64,000 bases of DNA, taken from Aureibacillus halotolerans (GTDB lineage Bacteria > Bacillota > Bacilli > Bacillales > DSM-28697). A model generated the notes under the pieces. The model had not been told where the DNA came from and searched no databases. It saw only the letters and a program-made list of their open reading frames with translations. How positions within the stretch are numbered: the stretch's first letter is position 1; every line of letters starts with the position of its first letter. The position numbers were made by a program, and so were the translations under genes. The stretch covers positions 37,013 through 101,012 of the forward strand of contig NZ_SNYJ01000015.1 in NCBI RefSeq assembly GCF_004363045.1, read 5' to 3'. Shown one piece after another: positions 18,542 to 28,968 of the stretch.

Positions 18542-18798
18542 ATTTTCTTGGAAATCAACGGTATCGGGTTTGTCGAATCTCATCCACGGGCAAAATAAAT
18601 GACAGAGCACGTCGTCTGGTTTGCCATAAGGATGGTCATCTTAACGAATGGATTCCCAAATTCACGATCATTGGGATGAACAAGAGACAATTACCGTGCT
18701 GCTTCTATACGAGTTCCAAGATTGAACCGTACAGTCTAAACTGAAAAAACAAGAACGATGAGACATTCATTTGAAGTGAAAAAATGGGTTTTTTTATA

Positions 18799-18812
18799 CG
18801 AATACCCGTTCG
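18799..18812 (+). promoter_or_regulatory. LexA (DinR) box before uvrB
   Basis: CGAATACCCGTTCG resembles the Bacillus SOS box CGAAC-N4-GTTCG, with one mismatch in the left arm. It abuts the -35 of the promoter below, so LexA would block RNA polymerase. uvrBA is SOS-controlled in B. subtilis. Confidence 0.75.
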
Positions 18813-18819
18813 TTTATTT

Positions 18820-18849
18820 TTGTTGTTATTCACTTTGTTGTGATACAAT
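18820..18849 (+). promoter_or_regulatory. uvrBA promoter
   Basis: TTGTTG (18820-18825), 18 bases, TACAAT (18844-18849), followed by a 39-base leader to the uvrB start. Confidence 0.6.
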
Positions 18850-18888
18850 AGGTACATTATGAAGAGTTGAAATGGAGGGACATGCACT

Positions 18889-20865
18889 GTGCGTCAGCTT
18901 GAAGTCGTATCAAAATATAGCCCACAAGGGGACCAGCCCAAAGCCATTGAAGCATTAGTTAAAGGACTTCAAGAGGGAAAGCGGCACCAAACTTTACTAG
19001 GTGCAACAGGGACAGGTAAAACGTTTACGATGTCCAATGTCATTCAAGAAGTGAATAAACCGACGCTTGTGATCGCGCATAATAAAACCCTTGCAGGTCA
19101 GCTATATAGTGAGTTCAAAGAGTATTTTCCAAATAACGCCGTCGAATATTTTGTTAGCTATTATGATTATTATCAGCCAGAGGCCTATGTTCCTTCAACT
19201 GATACGTTTATAGAGAAAGATTCAAGCATTAACGACGAAATCGATAAGCTTCGCCACTCGGCAACCAGCTCATTATTTGAACGGCAGGATGTCATTATTG
19301 TGGCAAGTGTTTCCTGTATCTATGGTTTAGGTTCACCTGAAGAATATCGCGAAATGGTCTGTTCATTACGCGTTGGTCAAGCGATAGAACGCAATCAGTT
19401 GCTTCGTAAGCTGGTTGATATTCAATATGCACGCAATGATATTGATTTCCAGCGCGGCACTTTCCGTGTCCGTGGAGACATTGTTGAAATTTTTCCGGCG
19501 TCCCATGATGAGCACTGCTTGCGTGTAGAGTTTTTTGGCGACGACATCGATCGTATTCGCGAGGTTGATGCGCTCACAGGTGAAGTGCTCGGAGAACGAG
19601 AACACGTAGCCATTTTCCCAGCCTCCCACTTCGTTACACGTGAAGAAAAAATGAAAGTGGCGATTGAACGCATCGAATCTGAGCTCAAGGACCGGTTGGC
19701 AGCTATGCATGAGGCAGGGAAGCTATTAGAAGCGCAACGACTTGAACAACGGACGAATTATGACCTGGAAATGATGCGGGAGATAGGCTTCTGCTCCGGC
19801 ATTGAAAACTATTCACGTCATTTGACGCTCCGTGAAGCAGGATCAACCCCATATACATTGCTCGATTATTTTCCTGAAGACTTTTTGCTGATGGTTGATG
19901 AGTCACATGTGACGTTGCCGCAAATCCGTGGCATGTTTAATGGAGATAAAGCGAGGAAGCAGGTGCTCGTAGACCATGGGTTTCGTTTGCCTTCTGCCAT
20001 GGATAACCGTCCATTAACCTTCGAGGAATTCGAAGAAAAGTCTCATCAGCTCGTCTATGTGTCTGCCACTCCTGGGAATTATGAGCATGAGCATGCCCCA
20101 GACTATGTCGAACAAATTATTCGTCCAACAGGTCTGGTAGATCCACTCGTTTCGATTCGTCCAATTGAAGGGCAAATTGATGATTTACTTGCTGAAATTC
20201 GAATACGTACAGAGCAAAATGAGCGTGTACTCGTCACAACGCTGACGAAAAAGATGTCGGAGGACCTAACCGATTACTTAAAGGATGTGGGTGTGAAGGT
20301 TGCGTATTTGCATTCAGAGATTAAGACGTTAGACCGTGTAGAAATTATCCGCGATTTGCGTGTTGGCAAGTATGACGTACTCATTGGGATCAATCTGCTG
20401 AGAGAAGGTCTTGATATCCCAGAAGTGTCGCTTGTGACGATTCTTGATGCAGACAAACAAGGGTTTCTACGCTCTGAACGCTCGCTTATCCAGACGATGG
20501 GGCGAGCGGCGCGTAATGCAAACGGACACGTCATCATGTATGCTGACAAAATGACGGATGCGATGACAGTAGCGCTTGATGAAACTGCCCGTCGACGAAA
20601 GCTTCAGGAAAAATACAATCAGGAACACAATATTGTTCCACAAACGATACAAAAAGAGATTCGCGGATTGATTCAAGCAACAATGGTTGCAGAGGAAGAC
20701 GCAAATTACAGTGCAGAAAAATCGGTGAAAAAGCTCACGAAGAAAGAAAAGCAGCGTGTCATTGAACAAATGGAACATGACATGAAGGAAGCCGCAAAAG
20801 CCCTCGATTTCGAGAAGGCTGCCGAGCTTCGTGATGCGCTTCTTGAGCTTAAAGCGGAGGGATGA
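18889..20865 (+). CDS. uvrB: Excinuclease ABC subunit B
   Basis: A 658-residue UvrB, the damage-verifying helicase-like subunit of nucleotide excision repair. Walker A GATGTGKT near 39-46, the beta-hairpin region with [12 protein letters not shown] that clamps DNA, Walker B-like DESH, the second helicase domain with QTMGRAARN, and the UVR domain at the C-terminus (about 624-658) that binds UvrC. The start is GTG behind GGAGGG. The last codon overlaps the uvrA region (ATGA), and the pair is under a LexA box. Confidence 0.98.
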   Translation: MRQLEVVSKYSPQGDQPKAIEALVKGLQEGKRHQTLLGATGTGKTFTMSNVIQEVNKPTLVIAHNKTLAGQLYSEFKEYFPNNAVEYFVSYYDYYQPEAYVPSTDTFIEKDSSINDEIDKLRHSATSSLFERQDVIIVASVSCIYGLGSPEEYREMVCSLRVGQAIERNQLLRKLVDIQYARNDIDFQRGTFRVRGDIVEIFPASHDEHCLRVEFFGDDIDRIREVDALTGEVLGEREHVAIFPASHFVTREEKMKVAIERIESELKDRLAAMHEAGKLLEAQRLEQRTNYDLEMMREIGFCSGIENYSRHLTLREAGSTPYTLLDYFPEDFLLMVDESHVTLPQIRGMFNGDKARKQVLVDHGFRLPSAMDNRPLTFEEFEEKSHQLVYVSATPGNYEHEHAPDYVEQIIRPTGLVDPLVSIRPIEGQIDDLLAEIRIRTEQNERVLVTTLTKKMSEDLTDYLKDVGVKVAYLHSEIKTLDRVEIIRDLRVGKYDVLIGINLLREGLDIPEVSLVTILDADKQGFLRSERSLIQTMGRAARNANGHVIMYADKMTDAMTVALDETARRRKLQEKYNQEHNIVPQTIQKEIRGLIQATMVAEEDANYSAEKSVKKLTKKEKQRVIEQMEHDMKEAAKALDFEKAAELRDALLELKAEG

Positions 20866-20870
20866 GCCTG

Positions 20871-23759
20871 ATGGCAACAGATAAAATAGTAATTAAAGGG
20901 GCGCGTGCCCACAATCTGAAAAACATTGATGTTACCATTCCGAGAGACAAGCTCGTCGTTATGACTGGTTTGTCTGGATCTGGGAAATCATCGCTTGCGT
21001 TTGATACAGTTTATGCAGAAGGGCAGCGACGGTATGTTGAATCGTTATCCGCTTACGCACGTCAATTTTTAGGACAGATGGACAAGCCGGATGTTGATTC
21101 TATTGAAGGTCTTTCTCCTGCAATCTCCATTGACCAGAAAACCACGAGTAAAAACCCTCGTTCAACGGTGGGAACGGTTACGGAGATTTATGATTATCTT
21201 CGCCTCTTGTTTGCGCGCGTTGGGCGACCAGTCTGTCCCAATCATGATGTTGAAATTACCTCGCAAACCGTTGAGCAGATGGTCGACAGGTTGATGGAAT
21301 ATCCTGAGCGGACAAAAATGCAAGTATTGGCGCCAATAGTCTCTGGCAAAAAAGGCATGCATGCAAAAGTGCTAGAGGATATAAAAAAACAAGGGTATGT
21401 TCGTGTGCGTATCGACGGCGTCATGATGGATGCGGATGAGGAGATTTCGCTTGAGAAAAATAAAAAGCACGACATCCAAGTGGTCATTGATCGTGTGGTT
21501 GTCAAAGACGGTCTTGCTTCGCGCCTTGCCGATTCTTTAGAGACCGCCTTACGTTTAGGTGAAGGTCAGGTGATGATAGATGTTATTGATGACGAAGAAA
21601 TTTTGTTTAGCGAGCATCACGCCTGTCCCCTTTGTGGCTTTTCCGTTGGAGAATTAGAGCCACGCTTGTTTTCTTTTAATTCACCGTTTGGGGCCTGTCC
21701 ATCCTGTGATGGTTTAGGCAATCGACTTGAGGTTGATGTCGATTTGATTGTTCCAGACCCTTCTAAGACGTTAAAAAAGCATGCTATTGCTGTTTGGGAA
21801 CCAACAAGTTCACAATATTATCCGGAGCTTCTGAAGAGTGTATGCGATCATTTTGGCATTGATATGGACGTTCCATTCCATTCATTGACGAGCAAAGAAA
21901 AGGACATTCTTCTTAAAGGAAGCGGCAAAGAAAAAATTTATTTTCGTCATGAAAATGATTTTGGACGTGTTCGTGAGCAATATATTCATTTTGAGGGCGT
22001 CATTAAGAATGTCGAGCGACGCTATCGTGAAACGAGCTCTGATTACATTCGTGAGCAAATGGAGAAATACATGTCACAAAAGCCATGCCCAACTTGCAAA
22101 GGGCATCGTTTGAAAAAAGAAGCTCTTGCGGTCAAGGTGAATCATCGACACATCAGTCAAGTAACCAACCTTTCCATCCGAGAGTCGGCGGAATGGGTGG
22201 AGACGCTTGAACTCACAGAGAAAGAAACACAAATCGCCAAGTTAATCGTTCGTGAAATATCAGAGCGCTTAAACTTCCTCGTCAATGTCGGACTTGAATA
22301 CTTAACAATGAGTCGGGCTTCTGGTACTTTATCCGGTGGAGAGGCTCAGCGTATCCGGCTTGCTACACAAATCGGATCACGCCTTTCTGGTGTGTTGTAC
22401 ATTCTCGATGAGCCATCCATTGGCCTTCATCAACGAGATAACGACCGGCTAATTACGACGCTTCAATCAATGAGAGACCTGGGAAATACGTTAATTGTTG
22501 TCGAGCATGATGAGGACACAATGCTGGCTGCGGATTATTTAATCGATGTTGGACCTGGTGCGGGCGTCCATGGCGGCCAAATCATCGCCAGTGGTACCCC
22601 ACAAGAGGTTATGAAAATGGAGCAATCGTTGACAGGACAGTATCTTTCTGGCGATCGTTTTATTCCACTCCCAACAACGCGTAGGCAGGCTGATGGTCGG
22701 GTCATTGAAGTAAAGGGTGCGTCAGAAAACAATTTGAAGAATGTAGACGTCTCCTTCCCGCTTGGCATGTTCACGTGTGTCACTGGTGTGAGTGGCTCGG
22801 GGAAAAGTACGCTTGTCAATGAAATACTCTATAAAAATTTGGCTCAAAAGCTGAACAAAGGAAAAATTAAGCCAGGTGCCTTTAAAGAAATGACCGGTTT
22901 GGATCACCTCGACAAGGTGATTGATATTGATCAATCACCGATTGGTCGGACGCCACGTTCAAATCCTGCCACCTATACAGGTGTTTTCGATGACATTCGC
23001 GATGTATTTGCGGCAACAAATGAAGCGAAGGTGCGTGGATATAAAAAAGGACGATTTAGCTTTAACGTAAAAGGCGGACGCTGTGAAGCTTGCCGAGGGG
23101 ATGGCATCATTAAAATTGAAATGCATTTCCTTCCTGATGTGTATGTGCCTTGCGAGGTTTGTCATGGGAAAAGGTACAATCGTGAAACATTAGAGGTCCA
23201 ATACAAAGGGAGCAGTATTGCGGATGTTTTAGGGATGACAGTTGAGGATGCGGTCGCGTTCTTTACCAATTTTCCGAAAATCCATCGAAAGCTACAAACC
23301 ATTTTAGACGTTGGTCTCGGGTATATTACGTTAGGACAACCGGCAACGACTCTGTCAGGTGGGGAAGCACAACGTGTCAAGCTAGCATCTGAGCTGCACA
23401 GACGATCTACCGGACGTTCCTTATATATTCTTGATGAACCTACGACCGGACTTCACGTCGATGACATTTCCAGGCTTCTTGTTGTGTTGCAGCGACTCGT
23501 TGATAATGGCGATACCGTTCTTGTCATTGAGCATAATCTTGATGTGATAAAAACGGCTGATCATCTGGTCGATCTTGGACCAGAAGGCGGCGACGGCGGT
23601 GGTACAATCGTTGCTACGGGGACGCCCGAAGAAATTTCTAATGTAGCAGAATCGCATACGGGCCATTACTTGAAACCTGTATTGAAACGTGATCAGGAGC
23701 GGACAGATAGACAAATTAGTACAGCTTCACAGAAAGAAGTGCCTGTAAATACAATGTGA
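20871..23759 (+). CDS. uvrA: Excinuclease ABC subunit A
   Basis: A 962-residue UvrA, the damage-sensing ATPase dimer of excision repair. It has two ABC modules: Walker [10 protein letters not shown] near 31-39 and GVSGSGKST near 640, each with an LSGGE signature ([11 protein letters not shown] and [11 protein letters not shown]), plus zinc fingers (CPLCGF...CPSCDG and CEACRG...CEVCHG). I prefer the ATG at 20871 because GGAGGG at 20855-20860 is then ten bases away; the ATG at 20862 overlapping the uvrB stop is only one base from it. It loads UvrB onto lesions and then leaves. Confidence 0.97.
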   Translation: MATDKIVIKGARAHNLKNIDVTIPRDKLVVMTGLSGSGKSSLAFDTVYAEGQRRYVESLSAYARQFLGQMDKPDVDSIEGLSPAISIDQKTTSKNPRSTVGTVTEIYDYLRLLFARVGRPVCPNHDVEITSQTVEQMVDRLMEYPERTKMQVLAPIVSGKKGMHAKVLEDIKKQGYVRVRIDGVMMDADEEISLEKNKKHDIQVVIDRVVVKDGLASRLADSLETALRLGEGQVMIDVIDDEEILFSEHHACPLCGFSVGELEPRLFSFNSPFGACPSCDGLGNRLEVDVDLIVPDPSKTLKKHAIAVWEPTSSQYYPELLKSVCDHFGIDMDVPFHSLTSKEKDILLKGSGKEKIYFRHENDFGRVREQYIHFEGVIKNVERRYRETSSDYIREQMEKYMSQKPCPTCKGHRLKKEALAVKVNHRHISQVTNLSIRESAEWVETLELTEKETQIAKLIVREISERLNFLVNVGLEYLTMSRASGTLSGGEAQRIRLATQIGSRLSGVLYILDEPSIGLHQRDNDRLITTLQSMRDLGNTLIVVEHDEDTMLAADYLIDVGPGAGVHGGQIIASGTPQEVMKMEQSLTGQYLSGDRFIPLPTTRRQADGRVIEVKGASENNLKNVDVSFPLGMFTCVTGVSGSGKSTLVNEILYKNLAQKLNKGKIKPGAFKEMTGLDHLDKVIDIDQSPIGRTPRSNPATYTGVFDDIRDVFAATNEAKVRGYKKGRFSFNVKGGRCEACRGDGIIKIEMHFLPDVYVPCEVCHGKRYNRETLEVQYKGSSIADVLGMTVEDAVAFFTNFPKIHRKLQTILDVGLGYITLGQPATTLSGGEAQRVKLASELHRRSTGRSLYILDEPTTGLHVDDISRLLVVLQRLVDNGDTVLVIEHNLDVIKTADHLVDLGPEGGDGGGTIVATGTPEEISNVAESHTGHYLKPVLKRDQERTDRQISTASQKEVPVNTM

Positions 23760-23796
23760 AGTGGAGGACACTTTAAATAGACTGATTTCCAAAAGA

Positions 23797-23820
23797 CTTA
23801 GTACGTCTAAGTCTTCAGTA
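23797..23820 (+). other. Inverted repeat between uvrA and the yvlB-like gene
   Basis: AGACTTAG and CTAAGTCT form a perfect 8-bp stem with a TACGT loop, but no T-run follows. It may be a weak processing or termination stem, or an operator for the downstream pair. Confidence 0.4.
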
Positions 23821-23876
23821 GGATGCCAGCGAGTTGCCGTATTGCTTACAATGAAAAAAAAGCAGGAGGGTGTCCC

Positions 23877-25055
23877 ATGAGCGAAGAGCAGCGTAAGGCG
23901 ATATTGAACAAAGTCAAAGAAGGTACACTTACAATAGATGAAGCACTCGTATTGCTCGAATCTGAGCATCGGTCTGAAAAGCAGCAGCAGGAGCCATCAT
24001 TTCAGGAAAAGCCATTTGATGAACCAGTGAAACCAAAAGCGGCGGATGCTCCGAAAGAAGCAGATTCTCCAAAAGAAGAAGAGCGGTTTTTGTCCCCTCA
24101 TGTTCATATTGTTGAGGATGAGGATGAGCCTCGCTCGCATCATTCTTCAAAAAAAATGAGATGGTCTGATTATTTTGGAGAAGCCGTTGGTAAAATTCGT
24201 AACCTGGATTTGGATCTTAATTTTGGATCTTACGAAGAAGTTCACCATACGTTCCTGTATCATGATACGGCCTTACATGAATTTGACGTGTACTTGTATA
24301 ATGGCGATTTTGAAGTTGTGCCAACGACGTCTGATGAAGTTCGAATTGAATGTCATGCGCGTGTGTACAATGTGACCTATAAAGAACAGGCAAAGCAGCA
24401 ATTTATGAAGCAAACGCGTGTCGACTTTGAGGATGGACGTTTTACGTTCCGGCTTGAGGAAAAAACGATCAAAGCCGATTGTAAGGTGTACATTCCTTCT
24501 CATAAGCTAGATCGTATTTCAATAAAATTGTTTAACGGTGCTTTAAAAGGGAACAATATCGCTAGTAAAACCGCCTACTTTAAAAGTACGAATGGTGGAA
24601 TAAGTCAAACCCAGATGGCATTTGATAACGTGGAAGTTGAAACCGTCAATGGCCATATTCATATGGAGGGACAGTCGGACTCGATTGATCTAGAAACAGT
24701 AAATGGAACAATCTTGGCTCGTGGAGCTTTTCAACGTGTCGTGTCGTCCAGCTTCCACGGAAACATTTCCGTAGCATTAGAAAATGAAGCGGAACATTTG
24801 AAGATCAATACGACGAGTGGCTCAATCGATATTCGACTGCCTGAGCATGTAGCCGTTACGGGGAAACTGCATTCAACGTTTGGAGATTTGAATGTGAACC
24901 TGCCGGAGGTTCGTGTTCTTGAGGATGTAAAGGAAGTTGTTAAGAAACGACTTGCCTTTGAAAAGGGAAACTCACCTACCCCGATGCTGCTTGTGGCGAC
25001 GGCAAGGACAGGTGGAGTGACTGTCCACACCATAGATAAGGAACGTACTGTTTAA
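23877..25055 (+). CDS. DUF4097 family protein, YvlB-like
   Basis: A 392-residue protein. The N-terminus (MSEEQRKAILNKVKEGTLT and following IDEALVLLES) is a short SHOCT-like helical motif, then comes an acidic low-complexity linker (about 35-95) and a DUF4097 beta-rich domain (about 120-385) of repeating strands such as TVNGHIHMEG and TSGSIDIRLPE. B. subtilis YvlB has the same arrangement and belongs to an envelope-stress operon with YvlD; the same partner follows here. The function is unknown, possibly at the envelope. GGAGGGTG precedes the ATG at 23877. I see no clear SigW promoter. Confidence 0.82.
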   Translation: MSEEQRKAILNKVKEGTLTIDEALVLLESEHRSEKQQQEPSFQEKPFDEPVKPKAADAPKEADSPKEEERFLSPHVHIVEDEDEPRSHHSSKKMRWSDYFGEAVGKIRNLDLDLNFGSYEEVHHTFLYHDTALHEFDVYLYNGDFEVVPTTSDEVRIECHARVYNVTYKEQAKQQFMKQTRVDFEDGRFTFRLEEKTIKADCKVYIPSHKLDRISIKLFNGALKGNNIASKTAYFKSTNGGISQTQMAFDNVEVETVNGHIHMEGQSDSIDLETVNGTILARGAFQRVVSSSFHGNISVALENEAEHLKINTTSGSIDIRLPEHVAVTGKLHSTFGDLNVNLPEVRVLEDVKEVVKKRLAFEKGNSPTPMLLVATARTGGVTVHTIDKERTV

Positions 25056-25081
25056 CACGAGGCGGGTAAGGAGGAAAATGG

Positions 25082-25432
25082 ATGAGATGGCTAGTGCAAT
25101 GGCTTGTGACGGCCTGCATACTGTTGGCAATGTCCAGTCTACTTAACGGAATTGAAGTTGCCTCGCTTGGTGCTGCATTATTGGCCAGTTTCCTTCTTTC
25201 CATATTAAACTTGGTCGTCAAACCAATTCTCGTCATTTTAACATTGCCTGTCACGATCTTGACTTTAGGTTTGTTTTTATTGGTCATCAATGGCGCGACG
25301 CTTTATTTGACAGCGGCTATTATGGGAGACGCATTTGTGCTTAGCAACTTTGTCATGGCCCTTTTTGCGGCACTCCTCATTTCGATAGCGAACCTATTTA
25401 TTCAAGATTCACTGCAAGCTGTGAAAAAATAA
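25082..25432 (+). CDS. Phage holin family 4 (YvlD-like) membrane protein
   Basis: A 116-residue protein with three or four hydrophobic segments covering nearly its whole length, of the family named for a mycobacteriophage holin but chromosomal here. YvlD in B. subtilis sits at the end of the SigW-controlled yvlABCD operon. Starting 26 bp after the DUF4097 gene behind AAGGAGG, it is surely co-transcribed with it. The conserved middle LNLVVKPILVILTLPVTIL is typical of the family. The role is not known; an envelope-stress function is inferred from the relatives. Confidence 0.85.
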   Translation: MRWLVQWLVTACILLAMSSLLNGIEVASLGAALLASFLLSILNLVVKPILVILTLPVTILTLGLFLLVINGATLYLTAAIMGDAFVLSNFVMALFAALLISIANLFIQDSLQAVKK

Positions 25433-25462
25433 GGGCATTGTGGGCAGAAGGGACAAAGCCAA

Positions 25463-25509
25463 GATGAACGGGGCTCGATGGTAGATCGAGTTCTCGCTCG
25501 TCTTTTTTT
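25463..25509 (+). terminator. Terminator after the yvlB/yvlD-like pair
   Basis: CTCGAT-GGTAG-ATCGAG stem, extended by imperfect flanking pairs, followed by a seven-T run. Confidence 0.75.
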
Positions 25510-25599
25510 GTATAAACACATACGATTAAAGCAATTTCTATGGCTTTCGTTTCATGGGGAATATAAAACGACATATCAAATCCTAAGAAAGAAGGGTAT

Positions 25600-26145
25600 A
25601 TGACTACTTATAAATCGGATAATTCGGGGCAAATTGTTGACCAAGTTATACCAGATCACTTGGAAATGGCTATTACACAAGTTTATGAACCTATTGGAAT
25701 GTCAGTGACGAAGAAGGCGATTCGAGAACAAGAAAGTGCTGCGTATGGTGCTTGTCGTCTTGAACTTGAAGGAAAAGGGATCGTTTTTCGTGAAGCAAAG
25801 ACAACACCAACGAAAATAGGTCAGTTTGTCACAGTATGGAAACGTCCTATCGATATCATTATCCCATTTGATAGCACTGATTCTGTAGATTATGTCGTTA
25901 TAGGTGTAAGTGATTTTCATAACCATGGCCAGTTTGTGTTGGATAAAACAGTACTCATCGAGAAGGGAATTATGTCTCACAATAGCAAAAAAGGAAAGAC
26001 GGCCTTCCGTGTCTATCCACCGTGGACGAAACCCGTAAACAAGCAGGCAGTGAAAACACAACAATGGCAACTCCGTTATTTTTATGCTTTTGGACCCCAT
26101 GGAACAATTGACAAAGAAACGATACGTAAACTGTTTCATCTTTAA
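25600..26145 (+). CDS. MepB-like family protein
   Basis: A 181-residue cytoplasmic protein of the MepB-like family. Recognisable features are the AAYGACRLELEGKGIVFREA segment, KIGQFVTVWKR and a C-terminal region with FRVYPPWTKP. MepB was named from the Staphylococcus aureus mepRAB locus with a MarR-type regulator and a multidrug efflux pump, but its own role is unknown, and neither partner is beside it here. Both sides differ from the B. subtilis order: yvlD upstream, a long repeat array downstream, so it may be a later arrival. AAGAAGGG supplies the ribosome site. Confidence 0.75.
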   Translation: MTTYKSDNSGQIVDQVIPDHLEMAITQVYEPIGMSVTKKAIREQESAAYGACRLELEGKGIVFREAKTTPTKIGQFVTVWKRPIDIIIPFDSTDSVDYVVIGVSDFHNHGQFVLDKTVLIEKGIMSHNSKKGKTAFRVYPPWTKPVNKQAVKTQQWQLRYFYAFGPHGTIDKETIRKLFHL

Positions 26146-26147
26146 TC

Positions 26148-26400
26148 TCAACTTTCGCACCTTACATTTGGTAGACACGCTTAGATATAGATGGATAAAT
26201 CTGCAATTCATTGTTGGGGTTGCTTTCTATACAAGTTGCCATAAGCTCGCTTTCACCCTAAAGGGTACAAGTGCATCATCGATTCGAAAGTACCTCATCT
26301 GATTTTTTTGCCGCTGGGCGAACTGCGAGCCTCCTCGGCACTTCGTGCGCAGTGTGGTCTCGCTGGAGTCTCGCTAGTAGCTGCTTTTAATGATCCGCAT
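26148..26400 (-). repeat. Unit Q (minus strand) with insert C
   Basis: Begins with CTCAACTTTCGCACC (the Q end) and runs in reverse through the AAGTTGCCATAAGCTCGCTT block. Insert C lies at 26254-26310 on the minus strand and, read in its own direction, follows CAGCGG and is followed by AAAGCGAGC. Beyond it are the Q hairpin sequences (CTGGGCGAACTGCGAGCC) and GGAGTCTCGCTAGTAGCTGC. It follows MepB directly. Confidence 0.7.
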
Positions 26401-26429
26401 TTATGATTTAATCACAGTTAAAAAAAGAC

Positions 26430-26960
26430 TCTTTAGTAGAAGTCAGCTTCTTTACTGTAAGACGATCTTTTAGAAATACAGGATGTGAGCATCGACACCA
26501 TTCTATTTACTGAATTCAACATGCGTTGTTTTGGAGAGGTCAATTGATCTATCTCACCTTGCTTCCACTCAAGCACAGCAAGCGTTGAAGTTGAATTCAC
26601 ACTGCGCGAGTTTTCTAAACATAAGTCCACCGCTGCATCAATACTGCACTCGGTGATGTAACTTTGCATGAAACGATGCACTTGCTTGTCTTGTTTGTTA
26701 AAGCAAATCGATTCAACTCGCTTTTCCGTTTTCTCCGTTAACGAGAGCAATAAAAAAAACAATGTACGCAGAAGCAAACGTCAGCGTAGTCAAATACGTA
26801 GACTCCTGCGGGAACAGCGCGAGCTGAAGATCCCGCAGGAAAGCTTGCTTTCCGAGGAAGCTGAAGCCGTGCCCGCGGAAAGCGAAGTATTTTGACGAAG
26901 CGGGCACCTTGTTTCTTCTCAAGCACAACCCAGCGTTGAAGGTAATTTTTGAATTAGTCA
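26430..26960. repeat. Composite repeat: segment R and an unfilled unit P
   Basis: Segment R occupies about 26433-26788 and is the least decayed copy: on the minus strand it keeps an open frame of about 114 codons, with words LAVLEWKQGEIDQLT and KQRMLNSVN that recur in the R copy at 62220 as LALLEWKLGQIDQLT and TQRLIYSVN. Unit P follows on the plus strand at 26789-26896, without insert C. A degenerate tail runs to about 26960. No functional gene is claimed. Bases 26961-27060 show nothing else. Confidence 0.7.
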
Positions 26961-27063
26961 AAACTGTTCTATAGATTTGAAACCGCTATAAATGATTGAA
27001 CCTATTGTTTTTTTACAAGCATGCCGAGAGAACCAACCACCATATAGATACCCTTTCATGAAA

Positions 27064-27092
27064 TTGCGGAGGCGTCATCGCCATGCTACAAT
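27064..27092 (+). promoter_or_regulatory. Promoter of the hprK operon
   Basis: TTGCGG (27064-27069), 17 bases, TACAAT (27087-27092), followed by a 62-base leader. Confidence 0.6.
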
Positions 27093-27154
27093 AAAGTGAG
27101 ATTTTTGGAAGAAACCATTTAGAAATAGTATGAGCGAAGAAGGGATGGATGGGA

Positions 27155-28090
27155 ATGCCTAAAGTCCGTACGAAGGACCTAATCGAAAAGTTTCAGCTTG
27201 AGCTCGTCAGTGGAGAAGAGGGTATTGACCGCCCCATCGTAACAAGTGATATTTCCCGACCAGGTTTGGAAATGGCGGGGTATTTTGCACATTATCCAGC
27301 AGAACGCTTACAGCTGCTTGGAAAAACAGAGCTCAGTTTTTACAATGGCCTCGATGATCAAGAAAAGCGTATTCGCATGCAAAAGCTTTGTACAGATATA
27401 ACCCCAGGCATCATTGTGTCGAGAGAAATGGATATTCCCGAAGAACTGATTGAAGCATCCAAAAAAGATGATGTGCCTATTATGCGCTCTCCGGCTAAAA
27501 CGACGCGTTTGTCTAGCCGATTAACAAATTTCTTGGAGAGTAAACTTGCACCATCGACCGCCATTCATGGTGTGCTTGTCGATTTGTACGGTGTTGGCGT
27601 TTTAATTATTGGTAAAAGTGGTGTTGGTAAAAGTGAAACGGCTCTTGAGCTTGTAAAGCGTGGCCATCGCCTTGTAGCCGATGATTGTGTTGAAATACGC
27701 CAAGAAGACGATGATGTGCTGATTGGCAATTCACCCGACCTGATTCAGCATTTGCTTGAAATACGTGGTCTAGGCATTATTAACGTGATGACGTTGTTTG
27801 GGGCAGGCGCCATTCGCAATTATAAAAAAATATCTATCGTCATTAATCTAGAGCTTTGGGATCAGAAGAAAGTATATGATCGTCTAGGGCTAGAAGAGGA
27901 AACGATGCGCATTATCGATATTGATTTGCCGCGTTTAACGATTCCTGTGCGCCCTGGGCGGAACTTAGCTGTTATTATCGAAGTCGCTGCTATGAACTTT
28001 AGACTAAAACGTATGGGTGTAAATGCGGCAGAGCAATTCTCGGCAAAGTTGACCGATGTCATTGATGACTCGGTGCATGAGGACCATTAA
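27155..28090 (+). CDS. hprK: HPr kinase/phosphorylase
   Basis: A 311-residue bifunctional enzyme (B. subtilis: 310) that phosphorylates HPr and Crh on Ser46 when fructose-1,6-bisphosphate is high and reverses this when phosphate is high, so controlling CcpA-dependent catabolite repression. The P-loop GKSGVGKSE is near 153-161, and the family signature [10 protein letters not shown] near 204-213; a C-terminal helix ends the protein. I chose the ATG at 27155 ([13 protein letters not shown]) to match the family; an ATG at 27149 is two codons earlier. It heads the hprK-lgt-yvoD-ppaX-yvoF group, all tightly spaced. Confidence 0.97.
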   Translation: MPKVRTKDLIEKFQLELVSGEEGIDRPIVTSDISRPGLEMAGYFAHYPAERLQLLGKTELSFYNGLDDQEKRIRMQKLCTDITPGIIVSREMDIPEELIEASKKDDVPIMRSPAKTTRLSSRLTNFLESKLAPSTAIHGVLVDLYGVGVLIIGKSGVGKSETALELVKRGHRLVADDCVEIRQEDDDVLIGNSPDLIQHLLEIRGLGIINVMTLFGAGAIRNYKKISIVINLELWDQKKVYDRLGLEEETMRIIDIDLPRLTIPVRPGRNLAVIIEVAAMNFRLKRMGVNAAEQFSAKLTDVIDDSVHEDH

Positions 28091-28141
28091 ACGTCGCTAC
28101 GTAGGTCCTGTAGGTTGGGATACATATTAGGAGGAAATAAA

Positions 28142-28963
28142 ATGTTGTATGCAATAGAGCCGTTAAATCCGATTGCTGTGCAGCTCGGTCCTTTATCGAT
28201 TCATTGGTATGGGATCATCATTGCCTTAGGAGCCATTCTAGGGCTTTGGATTGCCACCCGTGAATCGGTGCGTCATGGGTTGGATAAAAATGTGTTTTCT
28301 GATTTATTGCTGTACGCGATCCCAATTGCTATTCTTTCGGCGCGAGCGTATTATGTCATCTTTGAGTGGGGCTATTATTCCCAACATCCTGAGCAAATTA
28401 TTGCAATTTGGCAAGGGGGAATCGCGATTCATGGTGCCTTAATAGGTTCCGTCATTACGGCGGTTGTTTTTTGTAGGAAGCGCGGGATTTCATTTTGGAA
28501 GCTCGCTGATATTGCAGCGCCATCCATTATTCTCGGTCAGGCCATCGGACGCTGGGGAAACTTTATGAACCAAGAAGCGCACGGAGGAGAAGTGACCCGT
28601 TCCTTTTTAGAAGGTCTTTACTTGCCAGATTGGATTATTAACCAAATGTACATTGACGGCATGTACTATCATCCGACATTTTTGTATGAATCCGTATGGA
28701 ATATCGCCGGGTTTGCACTTCTGTTGCTGTTAAGAAAAGTGAATTTAAAGCGCGGTGAACTATTTCTCTCTTATATTATTTGGTATTCATTCGGACGTTT
28801 CTTTATTGAAGCAATGAGAACCGATTCGCTATTTATCGTCGCCAATTTACGCACAGCACAAGTGATTTCCATCGTTCTTATCATACTCGCCATCGTTCTC
28901 TGGGTGTACCGTCGTATGACGAATCGTGCGAATGTGCGTTATTTAGATGATGTAAAGAGGTGA
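28142..28963 (+). CDS. lgt: Prolipoprotein diacylglyceryl transferase
   Basis: A 273-residue polytopic membrane enzyme that moves diacylglycerol from phosphatidylglycerol to the lipobox cysteine of prelipoproteins, the first step in lipoprotein maturation. The Lgt signature [14 protein letters not shown] is present, with the conserved arginine and the preceding H-G (IAIHGALIG). Two of its likely substrates, the cytochrome at 8587 and the sugar-binding protein at 15374, are in this window. AGGAGG lies before the ATG at 28142. It overlaps the next gene or is within 6 bp of it. Confidence 0.96.
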   Translation: MLYAIEPLNPIAVQLGPLSIHWYGIIIALGAILGLWIATRESVRHGLDKNVFSDLLLYAIPIAILSARAYYVIFEWGYYSQHPEQIIAIWQGGIAIHGALIGSVITAVVFCRKRGISFWKLADIAAPSIILGQAIGRWGNFMNQEAHGGEVTRSFLEGLYLPDWIINQMYIDGMYYHPTFLYESVWNIAGFALLLLLRKVNLKRGELFLSYIIWYSFGRFFIEAMRTDSLFIVANLRTAQVISIVLIILAIVLWVYRRMTNRANVRYLDDVKR

Positions 28964-28968
28964 AGCGC

